In this document: one piece after another, positions 24,432 through 34,600 of the stretch
How the letters are laid out: the number at the start of each line of letters is the position of its first letter
How positions within the stretch are numbered: the first letter of the stretch is position 1
NCBI GenBank assembly: GCA_050944035.1
Contig: JBMNQH010000009.1
Coordinates: 26,478-90,477 of the forward strand
Reading direction: 5' to 3'
Source: JBMNQH01 sp050944035
GTDB lineage: Bacteria; Bacillota; Clostridia; Oscillospirales; Oscillospiraceae
Length of the DNA stretch: 64,000 nucleotides
The notes under the pieces: generated by a model
The model's database searches: none
What the model was told of the DNA's origin: nothing
What the model saw: only the letters and a program-made list of their open reading frames with translations
Made by a program: the position numbers and the translations under genes

Positions 24432-25442
24432 TTAGCGGTAAATTCTGGTTGGTGTCATAGTCCGGAAAATTTTCATCAGTTCACAGGCCAGCAAATCCGG
24501 ATCATGTCTTGCGCGACCATTATAACCGTCTGCCACTGGTGCAAAAATTGTTTGCACTCCAAGACGGCTGATCTCGTGCTGATCCACGGTCATCAGAGCG
24601 GCCCCCTGCTCCTGATAACGCAAAACCACTTCCTGGGGAATTGGAAAATCATTGGCCAGGCAGATCTCAAACAGATTCCGTTTTCTGGCGTGCTTCATCA
24701 GTGCACGAATATGATCGGAAGCGGTATAATTTTCGGTTTCTCCCTCCTGCGTCATTACATTGAGCACATAGACACGGACAGCAGAGGACGCCTCAATTGC
24801 TTCAGAGATTCCCTCCACCAGCAGGTTAGGAATGATACTGGTATACAAGCTTCCGGGACCCAGTACAATCATTTCCGCACGTTTGATAGCCTCCAGGCTG
24901 GCCGGCAACGCAGCCGGTCGCTCCGGACTCAGACGAACCCGGATAATGCGGCTGTCTGTTTTTTCTTTGTAGGCGCTGATTTTTGATTCTCCATAGATCG
25001 TGGTCCCATCGTCAAAATCAGCAATCAATCCTACGTTTTCATTGGTAACCGGGAGCACACGCCCGGTAATTGCCAGAACCTCCCCCATCTTTGCAACGGC
25101 CTGATCAAAGGAATGGCACATTCCGTTGAGTGCGGCAAGAAACAAATTACCGAAGCACTGCCCTTTCAAAGATCCCTCTGTAAAACGATAGCTTAACATC
25201 CGTTCCATGGTGGATTCCGTGTTGGCCAACGCCTGAATACAGTTTCGGATGTCACCGGGTGGCGGCATATTCAATTCATCCCGCAGTACACCGGAACCAC
25301 CGCCATCATCTGCCACGGTGACAATGGCCGTCAAGTCGTTCGTATAGCGCTTGAGGCCGCGCAGCATGGTGCTTAAACCAGTACCCCCGCCAATAACAAC
25401 AATTTTGGGTTCCTCTGTTCTATGACTGATTGGTTTCATCAT
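24432..25442 (-). CDS. YvcK/GlgR-type gluconeogenesis factor (CofD-like)
   Basis: 336 residues. Diagnostic sequence KIVVIGGGTGLSTMLRGLKRYTNDLTAIVTVADDGGGSGVLR is at the N-terminus, then PPPGDIRNCIQALA and LGPGSLYTSIIPNLLV. YvcK binds UDP-sugars and is needed for growth on gluconeogenic carbon and for normal peptidoglycan synthesis. It follows rapZ by 7 bases and is probably translationally coupled. Two adjacent ATGs (25442, 25439) are possible starts after GAGGACC. Confidence 0.95.
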   Translation of the reverse strand: MMKPISHRTEEPKIVVIGGGTGLSTMLRGLKRYTNDLTAIVTVADDGGGSGVLRDELNMPPPGDIRNCIQALANTESTMERMLSYRFTEGSLKGQCFGNLFLAALNGMCHSFDQAVAKMGEVLAITGRVLPVTNENVGLIADFDDGTTIYGESKISAYKEKTDSRIIRVRLSPERPAALPASLEAIKRAEMIVLGPGSLYTSIIPNLLVEGISEAIEASSAVRVYVLNVMTQEGETENYTASDHIRALMKHARKRNLFEICLANDFPIPQEVVLRYQEQGAALMTVDQHEISRLGVQTIFAPVADGYNGRARHDPDLLACELMKIFRTMTPTRIYR

Positions 25443-25449
25443 CTGGTCC

Positions 25450-26307
25450 TCAGCACTCCATATCGCGGTGTATCGTTTGCACCTTCATATCCTGTTCCAG
25501 CAGGAACTGCTGAACTGCATTGGCCACTGCCACAGAGCGATGGTGGCCCCCCGTACAGCCGATGGCAATGGTCAGACCGGTTTTTCCTTCTTCCAAATAC
25601 TGCGGAACTAGAAAGCCCAACAGATCGGTCAGATGCTGCATAAACGTCCTTGTCACATCGCGGTCCATGACATAGTCTGCGACTTCTTTTTCCATGCCCG
25701 TTTTTTCCTTTAATTCTTCTATATAGTAGGGGTTTGGCAAAAATCGCACATCAAACACCAAATCTGCTTCCAGAGGAATGCCATGTTTAAACCCAAAAGA
25801 GAGCACTGTAATCGGCATCTGCCCTTTTCCCGTCTCCCAAGAAAAAATCCGAAACAACTCACTTTGCAGGGTCCTCTTGGTCAGCTGCGAGGTATCAATG
25901 ATATAGTCCGCCCGCTTGCGCAGATCGGTCAATAACCGCTTTTCATACAGGACAGCCTCTTCTATGGACTGCCGTTCTCCCATTAATGGATGGCGGCGAC
26001 GCGTTTCCTTATATCGTCTCACAATCGTCGGAAGATCCGCCTCCACAAACAGAATTTTATAAGCGCATCCAAGACGTTCCAATTCTTCCAACGCCTGGAT
26101 AATCTGGCTGAAATTATCCCGCTCGCGAATATCTGTGACCAGTGCAACGCGTTCATACTGCCCCTTGACGGCCATACAGAGCTCTGCAAACTTGGACAGC
26201 AGTGCCATGGGCATATTGTCCACACAATAGAAGCCCCGATCCTCCATAATATCCAGCACACTGCTCTTTCCGGCGCCGGAAAGTCCGGACACAATTACAA
26301 ACTCCAT
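25450..26307 (-). CDS. rapZ: RNase adapter / nucleotide-binding protein RapZ (YvcJ)
   Basis: 285 residues. Walker A is GLSGAGKSSVLDIMEDRGFYCVDNMP, the Walker B region is YKILFVEAD, and the C-terminal domain has FGFKHGIPLEADLVFDVRFLPNPYY and IGCTGGHHRSVAVA, the conserved GCTGGxHRSV block. In E. coli RapZ controls GlmZ/glmS and amino-sugar supply; in Firmicutes the YvcJ homologue has NTPase activity and affects competence. Between murB and yvcK in the expected order. Confidence 0.95.
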   Translation of the reverse strand: MEFVIVSGLSGAGKSSVLDIMEDRGFYCVDNMPMALLSKFAELCMAVKGQYERVALVTDIRERDNFSQIIQALEELERLGCAYKILFVEADLPTIVRRYKETRRRHPLMGERQSIEEAVLYEKRLLTDLRKRADYIIDTSQLTKRTLQSELFRIFSWETGKGQMPITVLSFGFKHGIPLEADLVFDVRFLPNPYYIEELKEKTGMEKEVADYVMDRDVTRTFMQHLTDLLGFLVPQYLEEGKTGLTIAIGCTGGHHRSVAVANAVQQFLLEQDMKVQTIHRDMEC

Positions 26308-26337
26308 ATAGAACCTTCTTTCCTTTCTGGAAACCCG

Positions 26338-27252
26338 TCAGTTACGGATAATCCGCACCTCTGGCTCCAATGCAATCCCATAGGTTCGCATTACCACTTC
26401 CTGAATATCGCCGATAATTCGCAGGACATCCTCAAAGGTAGCATTCCCACGGTTGATAACAAAACCGGCATGTTTCTCTGAAACCTGTGCGCCGCCAACC
26501 GTATAGCCTTTCAACCCTGCCTGATCGATCAGTGCAGCGGCATATCCATCGACAGGACGCTTAAAGGTACTGCCTGCGGACGGCCGATCCAGCGGCTGGC
26601 TGTTGCGCCGCTTTTCCATCAGCTCCTGCATCCGTGTACCGATTATACCGGGTTCTCCCTTTTCCAGTTTGACACAACTGCGCAAAATCATCCAGTCCTG
26701 TTGAGAAAACACACTGTGGCGATAAGAAAATTCGTGTGCACCATCGCGAACCGTACACAAACGGCAGTTTTCATTCAGATACAGTGTCTCTGTCACCACA
26801 TCTTTCATCTCTCCCCCGTAAGCACCAGCATTCATGGAAACCGCTCCGCCCAGCGTACCGGGAATCCCGTGTGCAAATTCCAGACCCGTCAAACCAAAGT
26901 CCCTGGCATTGACTGCCAATCTGGCCAGCGAAACGCCACTTTGCGCTTCAAGTTCACAGCCGTTCTGCCGAATAGAGGAAAATTTTTCCCCAAACTTGAT
27001 GACAATATGTTCAAATGGTCCATCCTCAATCAGAAGATTGGTTCCATTTCCCATAACAAAGGGGCGAATCCCCAATTCTCTTAACAGGGTGCAAAGTGCC
27101 TGCACTTCTTCGATGGATTTGGGAAGCGCCATCGCTGTTGCGGGCCCACCGATACGGAACGAACAGTGGTTACGCATTGGTTCCTGCAAGCACAGCTCCA
27201 GGCTGGGAATACGGGTTTGAATCTCCTTGACAGCAAGGCTTAATTTTTCCAT
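26338..27252 (-). CDS. murB: UDP-N-acetylenolpyruvoylglucosamine reductase MurB
   Basis: 304 residues, short type I/II form. FAD-binding segments are CSFRIGGPATAMALPKS, MGNGTNLLIEDG, and EFAHGIPGTLGGAVSMNAGAYGGEM. Catalytic Ser lies in RPSAGSTFKRP and the last Glu in ALEPEVRII. Reduces UDP-GlcNAc-enolpyruvate to UDP-MurNAc with NADPH, in the cytoplasm. The start ATG at 27252 follows AAAGGAGCTATT. 30 bases upstream of rapZ. Confidence 0.96.
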   Translation of the reverse strand: MEKLSLAVKEIQTRIPSLELCLQEPMRNHCSFRIGGPATAMALPKSIEEVQALCTLLRELGIRPFVMGNGTNLLIEDGPFEHIVIKFGEKFSSIRQNGCELEAQSGVSLARLAVNARDFGLTGLEFAHGIPGTLGGAVSMNAGAYGGEMKDVVTETLYLNENCRLCTVRDGAHEFSYRHSVFSQQDWMILRSCVKLEKGEPGIIGTRMQELMEKRRNSQPLDRPSAGSTFKRPVDGYAAALIDQAGLKGYTVGGAQVSEKHAGFVINRGNATFEDVLRIIGDIQEVVMRTYGIALEPEVRIIRN

Positions 27253-27330
27253 AATAGCTCCTTTGATTGCAGTGTTTTCCTGAAAACGCCGCACTGTACA
27301 GCCCCAAGGCCGGCAGCGTTGTATGAAACT

Positions 27331-28284
27331 CTAAAATTCCGGAGGAATCAATTCCTCATTGTTGACCATGCGGTCATGGTTCTCCACCAGTTCCAGCGCT
27401 GCATTGTAGCCCATTTTTTTCTGACGGTTGTTCATGGCGGCAACCTCCAAAATCACGGCCAGGTTTCTTCCTGGACCCACTGGAATGGTCACAGACGGAA
27501 TTTTCACTCCCAGAATGGTTGTATACTCCAGATCAATTCCAAGGCGGTCATAGGCTTTGTCCGTTTTCCAGGGTTCCAGATTGACCACCAGATCAATGCG
27601 TTCGGAGGGTTTGACCGATCCGACGCCGAAAATCCGGCGTGCGTCAATCACGCCGATGCCGCGCAGTTCCATATAATAACGAATGATTTCCGGCGCACTT
27701 CCAACCAGGGTTGTAGAAGAGGTCCGCTTAATCTCCACTGCATCATCTGCAATCAGACGATGTCCACGCTTAATCAATTCCAGTGCGGTCTCGCTCTTTC
27801 CAACTCCGCTGTCGCCGGTAATCAGCAGCCCTTCGCCGTGCACCTCGACCAGAACCGCATGCATCGCAGTACGCGGTGCCAAGTGTACACCCAAAGTGCT
27901 GATCAGCTGTGCCATGGCGTCGGAAGTCGGTACATCCGTTTTCAGCAGATTAACATCGTACTTTTCTGCTGCATCCAGACATTCAACCGGTACTTCCATC
28001 CCATGGCAGATGATAACAGCGGTGAGTTCACGGCTCATAAAATCATCAATCATCTTCTTGCGTTCTTCTTCACTGAGCGTGTACAGATAGGTAATTTCTA
28101 CTTTTCCCATGATTTGAATTCGCCTGGGATCAAAATAGTCATAAAAACCAGTAAGCTGCAAACCGGGGCGGTTGACTTCAGAGGTATCAATTTGTACCTC
28201 CTCATAATTTTTTGCGGCATGAACTACAATCAGTTCCAGTTCTTCTACAACGGTCTTTAATTTGACAGGATAAGACTGTTCCAT
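27331..28284 (-). CDS. hprK: HPr kinase/phosphorylase
   Basis: 317 residues. Phosphorylates Ser46 of HPr in response to fructose-1,6-bisphosphate and removes it when phosphate rises; master switch of catabolite repression. Seen: Walker A GDSGVGKSETALELIKRGHRLIADDAVEI and the HprK signature YMELRGIGVIDARRIFGVGSVKPSERIDLVVNLE. The ATG at 28284 has GAAAGGGG at good distance; two other ATGs lie just upstream. First gene of the block leading to dnaE; 78 bases to murB. Confidence 0.96.
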   Translation of the reverse strand: MEQSYPVKLKTVVEELELIVVHAAKNYEEVQIDTSEVNRPGLQLTGFYDYFDPRRIQIMGKVEITYLYTLSEEERKKMIDDFMSRELTAVIICHGMEVPVECLDAAEKYDVNLLKTDVPTSDAMAQLISTLGVHLAPRTAMHAVLVEVHGEGLLITGDSGVGKSETALELIKRGHRLIADDAVEIKRTSSTTLVGSAPEIIRYYMELRGIGVIDARRIFGVGSVKPSERIDLVVNLEPWKTDKAYDRLGIDLEYTTILGVKIPSVTIPVGPGRNLAVILEVAAMNNRQKKMGYNAALELVENHDRMVNNEELIPPEF

Positions 28285-28495
28285 TCTCATTCCCCTTTCT
28301 GCAACGTTGTACTGTTGGTTCACAGTGTGCTTATATATTATACTATTTTAATCAGATTGTTGGTATTTCTCAAGTCATTTTTATAAAAAGGCTGCAATCT
28401 CTGTTGGAAATGGAGGATCTGTTCGTCAAAATCAGATCTGTTGTGCCAAAATTTCCATTTTTTAAGAAAAATTAGCCAGAAGCGAAAAGTTTCGC

Positions 28496-28524
28496 TTGCA
28501 ATTCAAGAATTCCTCTGCTATCAT
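28496..28524 (+). promoter_or_regulatory. Candidate rpmB promoter
   Basis: TTGCAA, 17-base spacer, TATCAT, about 48 bases before the L28 start. Confidence 0.55.
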
Positions 28525-28571
28525 AATAGGGCTGTTAGTTTTGATTATTATGCATGGAGGTACAGCATAAC

Positions 28572-28760
28572 ATGGCAAAGTGTGAATTTTGCGATAAGGG
28601 CGTTTCCTTTGGCATTAAGGTAAGCCATTCTCACAGACGTTCCAACCGCACATGGAAGCCCAACGTCAAGCGCGTAAAGGCTATTGTTGACGGTACTCCG
28701 AAGCACGTCTACGTGTGCACCCGTTGCCTCCGCAGCGGTAAGGTTACCCGCGCTATCTGA
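28572..28760 (+). CDS. rpmB: 50S ribosomal protein L28
   Basis: 62 residues. MAKCEFCDKGVSFGIKVSHSHRRSNRTWKPN and the CTRCLRSGKV end are diagnostic. It retains two CxxC pairs (CEFC, CTRC), i.e. the zinc-binding form. Start: ATG at 28572 after TGGAGGTACAGCATAAC. Monocistronic, with its own promoter and terminator. Confidence 0.97.
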   Translation: MAKCEFCDKGVSFGIKVSHSHRRSNRTWKPNVKRVKAIVDGTPKHVYVCTRCLRSGKVTRAI

Positions 28761-28791
28761 GTAAATCCAGAGCGCAACCAACATCGAAATC

Positions 28792-28820
28792 AAGCCTGTC
28801 CATTGGGATAGGCTTTTTTT
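28792..28820 (+). terminator. rpmB terminator
   Basis: Arms AAGCCTGTCC / GGATAGGCTT with a four-base loop and seven T. Confidence 0.88.
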
Positions 28821-28854
28821 CGCGCCATTTTTGCCGTTTCAACTGTAATCAACG

Positions 28855-28892
28855 TGAAAAAGCTGTATGGGAGTAAGCCATACAGCTTTTCT
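28855..28892 (-). terminator. Terminator of the CNNM/CorC pair
   Basis: Arms AAAAGCTGTATGG / CCATACAGCTTTT with a T-run on the minus strand, 35 bases after the stop at 28927. Confidence 0.85.
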
Positions 28893-28926
28893 GTTTTTAT
28901 GCGATTTTCAGCAAAGGATCTTCGGT

Positions 28927-30201
28927 TTAGGATACATCGGACGCATCTTCATCCGATAAAACGCGAATCAAAACCTTTTCCACGCGCAGCCCATCCATTT
29001 TTAATACAGTAACCTGAAGGTTTTCAGCAACAAAGCTGTCTCCCTCTTGGGGAAAGGTGCCGAACTTCTCCAGCGTCCAACCTCCGACTGTCGCGCTGTC
29101 GGTCTCAAAGCTTTCTTCACTGCGCTCCAACACTTCCAAAAATTCACTGATGCTAAGGTCGCCATCCAGCTCATACACGCCGGCCTCGCATTTCACAACA
29201 TCGTGTTCAATAACGTCGCTCTCATCCCAGATTTCACCGACAATCTGCTCCAATACATCCTCCATGGTAATCAGACCCATCGAACCACCGTATTCGTCTG
29301 TGACGATCGCCATATGCATCTGGCAACGCCGCATTTCGTTGAGTACGGCTGGCAACCGCAAGGTCTTATAAACATAGCAAGGCTGCATCAAAACGGTATG
29401 CAGATCAAAGGACGGGCTGTCCAGCATCGCTTTAAAAAAGTGGTTGAGATATAAAATCCCAATGATATTGTCAATGCTGTCCTGATAAACCGGGATACGG
29501 GAAAAGGGGCTGTTTTCAATCACAGCAAGAATTTCTTCCCAGCTGTCATCAACATTAATGGCAAGCATATCAACGCGGGCGGTCATCACCTCGCTGGCAC
29601 TGATCTCGGAAAAGTCCAGCGCTGCCTGTAACAGTTCAGAGCGTTCCTCATCGATCACACCTTCATCCTCGACCGTCTCAATGATCGACTGCAACTCCTC
29701 AACCGCTGCCTCCTGGTCATCCCCTTCTACTTCCCCTTTGAGCGGTTTCATGATGAGATGGACTAGCCCAACAACAATCAGGGTAATCGGTTTCAGTACA
29801 ATTGTCAAAAACCGAATGATGTAAGAAATTCTAGGCGCTATTCGGTTGGCGTTCTTCTTTGAGACAATCTTGGGAACGGTCTCTCCAAAAATAATAACCA
29901 ATACCGTCATAATCGCGGTCGCCACCGGTGTATATGCCTCGCCGGCAATCATAATTGCCATCACGGAAGCCAAAGAGGAAGAGGCAATATTGACGAGATT
30001 ATTTCCGATCAGAATCGCAGACAGCGCATCTTCAAAATGATCGTAAATGTAACAGGCCATCTTTGCACCGCCGGAACCATTTTCCATCGTGCTTTCCAAA
30101 CGCAGGCGGTTTGCCGAGGAAAAAGCCATTTCTGAGCCAGAGAAAAAGGCCGACAGCGCCAAAAGCACCACAATGGCCACATAATACAGCGGAGAAATCA
30201 T
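28927..30201 (-). CDS. CNNM/CorC (hemolysin-family) membrane protein, second copy
   Basis: 424 residues. N-terminal CNNM (DUF21) domain with three to four helices (ALSAFFSGSEMAFSSANRLRLE, LSAILIGNNLVNIASSSLA, IFGETVPKIVSKKNA). Two CBS repeats follow (MTARVDMLAINVDDSWEEIL, FSRIPVYQDSIDNIIGILYL) and a CorC_HlyC C-terminal domain with VTDEYGGSMGLITMEDVLEQIVGEIWDE. Family members act in Mg2+ (or Co2+) efflux or homeostasis; the 'hemolysin' name is historical. Its ATG overlaps the stop of the upstream paralogue by four bases. Confidence 0.9.
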   Translation of the reverse strand: MISPLYYVAIVVLLALSAFFSGSEMAFSSANRLRLESTMENGSGGAKMACYIYDHFEDALSAILIGNNLVNIASSSLASVMAIMIAGEAYTPVATAIMTVLVIIFGETVPKIVSKKNANRIAPRISYIIRFLTIVLKPITLIVVGLVHLIMKPLKGEVEGDDQEAAVEELQSIIETVEDEGVIDEERSELLQAALDFSEISASEVMTARVDMLAINVDDSWEEILAVIENSPFSRIPVYQDSIDNIIGILYLNHFFKAMLDSPSFDLHTVLMQPCYVYKTLRLPAVLNEMRRCQMHMAIVTDEYGGSMGLITMEDVLEQIVGEIWDESDVIEHDVVKCEAGVYELDGDLSISEFLEVLERSEESFETDSATVGGWTLEKFGTFPQEGDSFVAENLQVTVLKMDGLRVEKVLIRVLSDEDASDVS

Positions 30202-31472
30202 GCCTGTTCACCGCCTTCCGCCGATGGAAACGGGACTTCCGCAATCAATTTCACAATTCGATTCTGCTTCATCTGTGAAATAAAAAATTGCAACCCGTTA
30301 TAGACAAAGCTGTCTCCCTCTCGCGGCATGAATTCAAAATGCTCATAGGCCCATTCGCCAATCAATTTATGTTCCCAATCGGGATCTTCGGGATCTTCAT
30401 ATCCCATCAGTTCAAAGGCCTCCTCCATCTCCAGCTCTGCATTGAGCTCAAATTTTCCATCTGGCAACTTCACAAAGCGTTCTACTACTTCGTCATCCTC
30501 ATCCCAGATCTCGCCGACCAGCTCTTCCAGGATATCTTCAACCGTAACAATGCCCAGTGTACCACCGTAATTGTCTGTAACAACGGCCATATTCAGCTTG
30601 CGCAGACTCATTGCGCGCAGCAGATCATCAATCTTACTGCTCTGGTGGATAAAATACGGTGCATCCAGCAAATGCTCCAAATCCACCGCTGTCCCCTGCT
30701 TCATATAGGCTTTGATATATTTGCGGATCTGCAAAATTCCGATGATGTTATCAATGCTCCCGCGGTACACTGGAATCCGGCTGTGGTATTGTTCCCGGAT
30801 CAGGTGGATGACGGTCTCCGGGTCAGCCTCCACATCGATTGCGATCACGTCCACACGGGCAGTCAGCACACTCTCGACTGTGATATCGTCGAACATGAGC
30901 GCGGAATGTACCAGCTCCCCTTTTTCCGCATCGAGTTCGCCCTCATCCTTCATATTCTCAATGATATCATAGAGCTCGTCCTCCGTGACCGTAACCTCTG
31001 TATCTTTTCCGGTCAGTCTGGCCACACCGGAGCCAATGACGGCGAGCAGAGAAGAAATGGGACTAAAGATACGCATGAGAAGCCACAGCAACGGAGCAAC
31101 TGCAAGAGCGATGTGTTCGCTGTAGCGCTTACCAATGCTCTTCGGCAGCATCTCACCAGCGAAAAACACCACCATCGTGGTCACCACTGTCGCAACGGCG
31201 ACGGCGGACAGCCCCCATCTATGTGTTGCAATCAAAGTTGCAACCGAAGCCGTGGCAAGATGTACAATATTATTTCCGATCAAAATGGTTGTAATTGCCT
31301 TTTCAAACTGGTTCAGGATTTGCAGTGCCTTTTCCGCACGTCGGTCTCCCTTATCCGCGCTTGTTTTGATGCGCACCCTGCTGACAGAGGCATACGCTGT
31401 CTCCGCCGCCGCAAAATATGCCGCACAAAGCAATAGAACTGCAATCAATAACCACGATGAAATGTCATCCAT
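30198..31472 (-). CDS. CNNM/CorC (hemolysin-family) membrane protein, first copy
   Basis: 424 residues from the ATG at 31472 (AAGGAGTGGATATCCGAA upstream). Same layout as the next gene: CNNM helices (AAETAYASVSRVRIK, AITTILIGNNIVHLATASVATL, FFAGEMLPKSIGKRY), two CBS motifs (LTARVDVIAIDVEADPETV, HSRIPVYRGSIDNIIGILQI) and a CorC_HlyC domain (VTDNYGGTLGIVTVEDILEELVGEIWDEDD). The two proteins are clear paralogues in a four-base overlap and may form a hetero-oligomer, which is inference. Confidence 0.9.
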   Translation of the reverse strand: MDDISSWLLIAVLLLCAAYFAAAETAYASVSRVRIKTSADKGDRRAEKALQILNQFEKAITTILIGNNIVHLATASVATLIATHRWGLSAVAVATVVTTMVVFFAGEMLPKSIGKRYSEHIALAVAPLLWLLMRIFSPISSLLAVIGSGVARLTGKDTEVTVTEDELYDIIENMKDEGELDAEKGELVHSALMFDDITVESVLTARVDVIAIDVEADPETVIHLIREQYHSRIPVYRGSIDNIIGILQIRKYIKAYMKQGTAVDLEHLLDAPYFIHQSSKIDDLLRAMSLRKLNMAVVTDNYGGTLGIVTVEDILEELVGEIWDEDDEVVERFVKLPDGKFELNAELEMEEAFELMGYEDPEDPDWEHKLIGEWAYEHFEFMPREGDSFVYNGLQFFISQMKQNRIVKLIAEVPFPSAEGGEQA

Positions 31473-31697
31473 TTCGGATATCCACTCCTTATATGACAAA
31501 TGTGATTCTTTATTTTACCATGTACGGATACCACCGTCAACTGTGAGTCTTGTGGTGCAATTTTGGAGAATTGCTTTCCTCTTTGTGGATTTTCTCCTTC
31601 CATCTTTGCTTTTTCGACAAGTTTTGATATACTGATAATCAGAATTTTACATTGGCGGCATCGATTGTTTTGATGGTCATTGCAGAAGGAGGAACAT

Positions 31698-34600
31698 ATG
31701 CTGCATCTGATTCTTGGCTGTGCCAAAAGTGGAAAAACTGCATACATTCTGTCTAAAATCCGTGACGCAGTCCTGCAAAAGCAGGGAGATCAGCTTCTGA
31801 TTGTTCCGGAACAGTACAGCCATGAAGCCGAACGTGAACTTTGCCGCACCTGCGGCGATTCCCTCAGTCTCTACGGCGAAGTGCTCAGCTTTACACGTCT
31901 CAGCAGCCGTGTTGCACAGGAAACGGGCAATGTACAGAACAATCTGCTCGACAAAGGCGGACGGCTGCTGGCAATGGCGCTCGCGTTGGATGCGATTACC
32001 CCTCATCTGAAACTGTACCGCGCAGCGCGGTACCAACCGGAACTGCAGGTTTCGCTTCTATCCGCGATTGATGAACTCAAGTCCGCCTGTATCCGCGCCG
32101 ATGCACTCGCGGATGCGGCAGCACATACCAACGGCATGTTGCGGGACAAACTACAGGATCTTTCTCTGATTCTCTCAGCCTTTGACAGCATTGTCGCGCG
32201 GAGCCATGCCGATCCGGCACACCGTCTCGACCTGCTTGCCGATACAATACAACACAGCACAGTTGGAAACGAAGGACAGATTTATGTCGATGGCTTTATT
32301 GATTTCACCCAACAGGAGCTGCGTGTGCTCGCGGCTCTGTTGCGGAAAGGTGCAGACTTGACCGTCTGCCTCACCTGCGACTGCATCGATGGCGGAAGCG
32401 AGGTTCACGATATCTCCCGCCGCAGCGCCGCAGCGCTGCTCTCTCTCGCCAAGAAAGCTGGACAGAAATCCAGTGTCCTGACGCTACAAGCCTCGAGCAC
32501 CGCGCAGGCACTGCCGGTTTTTATCGAACAGAACCTGTTTCGCTATACACAGGCCGTCTGGGCCGGTACGGAAGCGGTAACCTGCTATGCCGCCAACAGC
32601 ATTGTGCAGGAATGTGAGCTTGCTGCCTGGAAAATCCGTACGCTGGTACAGGACACCGGCTGTCGCTATCGCGATATCGCCGTTGCCATCCGGGGCTTTG
32701 ACGCCTATCGTCCCCTGTTGGAAAGTATTTTTCGCAGTTACGATATCCCTCTTTTTCTCAGCCGGCGAAGCGACATTTTGCAGCGCCCCATCTGTGTGTT
32801 GCTCTTCTCTGCTCTGGAGATTGTCGGAGGAGGCTGGGAATATGAAGATGTATTCTCCTATCTGAAAACTGGTCTGACCGGCCTCTCCCAGGAAGCGTGT
32901 GATCTTCTGGAAAATTATGTTCTTCTCTGGAGTCTGCGGGGCAGTGCCTGGACAAAAAATGAGCCCTGGACCCTCTCCCCCAACGGCTATCAGCAACAAA
33001 AATTTGCCGACGCAGATGAAACGGAGTCCTGTTTGCGCACCATCAACGCTCTTCGTGTACAGGTTTCTGCACCTTTGCTGGCATTGTATTCGCAGGGCAA
33101 AGCCGCAGAGACTGCGGCAGAACAGGCCATGGCTCTGCGCGACTTTCTGATTTCTCTCTCCCTGCCGGAACAACTGGAACACCGCAGTGCAGAGCTTCTT
33201 GCACTCGGTCTTACAGAGGAAGCTGAGGAGTATCGGCAGCTGTGGGAAATCATCGTCTCGGCGTTGGAACAGTTCGTCCTGATTCTCGGCAACACGCCCA
33301 TGAAACAGGAGGAATTTTCCCATCTGTTTCGTCTGGTGCTCAGCCGTTACGACGTGGGCACAATTCCAGTCTCCCTCGACCGGGTCTCTGCCGGTGACTT
33401 TGACCGGGTGCGCCGTCGAAATCTGAAACATCTGATCGTGCTCGGCGCCTCTGATGACCGTCTCCCGCAGGTCTCGGACGATACCGGTATTTTCACACGC
33501 GACGAACGCGACATTTTGCAGGAACTGGAACTCGATATCGGAGACAGCACCGAAAGTCTCTATCGAGAAATGGCCCTCATCTATCACTGTATGACCTTGC
33601 CATCAGACTCTCTGACGGTTTCCTACAGCACGGCGACATCGGGTGGTGGAGAGGCACTTCCCACCTTCGTACTCAGCCGCCTGGCCACGATGTTTGAGCA
33701 ACCCATTCAACCCGTTCCTGCTGAACTGTTGCTCACCGTCTCAAAAATCCCGGCGTTTGCACTGGCTGCTCAGGCTGGAATGCCTGCAACAAGCACCGTA
33801 GCCGCCGTCACAAAACGTTATTTTTCCCAGGATGCGGAGCAGGCCGCTGTACTGGATCGGCTCGCAGAAGCGGCAGCACAGACGCGCGGCCGACTTTCCG
33901 CCCGCTCGGTCACTGCCCTGTACGGAAAACGGCATCGTTTTTCCCCTACCCAGATTGACACCTTTACCAACTGCCGGTACGCCTATTTTCTGCAATACGG
34001 TCTGCGGCTGAAACCGCGGGAACCGGCCGGCTTTAACCCCCCGGAGTACGGAACCTTTCTGCACTATATTCTGGAACATGTGGCACGCGATATCATGCAC
34101 AGCAGTGAATTTTCAACGATCTCGCGCGAAGAGACCGATGCACTTGCCGACCATTACACCGAACAGTTTATCGCAGAGGAACTGCACGGCCTGCGGAATA
34201 AATCCAGCCGCTTTGTCTATCTGTTTCGCCGCCTGTCCCGCAACGTACGACAGGTGGTCAGCGATATGGTGGCCGAGCTTGCCCACTCAGACTTCCGCCC
34301 ACTCGACTTTGAACTGCGGTTTGCGCCGGACGGCACCATGCCGCCGTTGACGCTCGGAGAGGGTGAGGAGCAGGTCTCCATCTCCGGCGTTGCCGACCGG
34401 GTAGACGGATGGATTCACGAGGACAAGCTTTATCTACGCATTGCAGACTACAAAACCGGTAGGAAGGCCTTCCGTCTTTCCGATATCTACCACGGTTTGA
34501 ACCTGCAAATGCTGCTCTATCTCTTTGTGTTGGTCAATAGTGGAGATACCTACTACGGCAAAGAAATTGTTCCGGCCGGTGTGCTGTATATCCCGGCACG

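Noticed and set aside
31613..31619. TTCGACA (Spo0A-type box) before addB
   Set aside because: Isolated seven-base match, expected by chance in 64 kb, and addAB is not a known Spo0A target.
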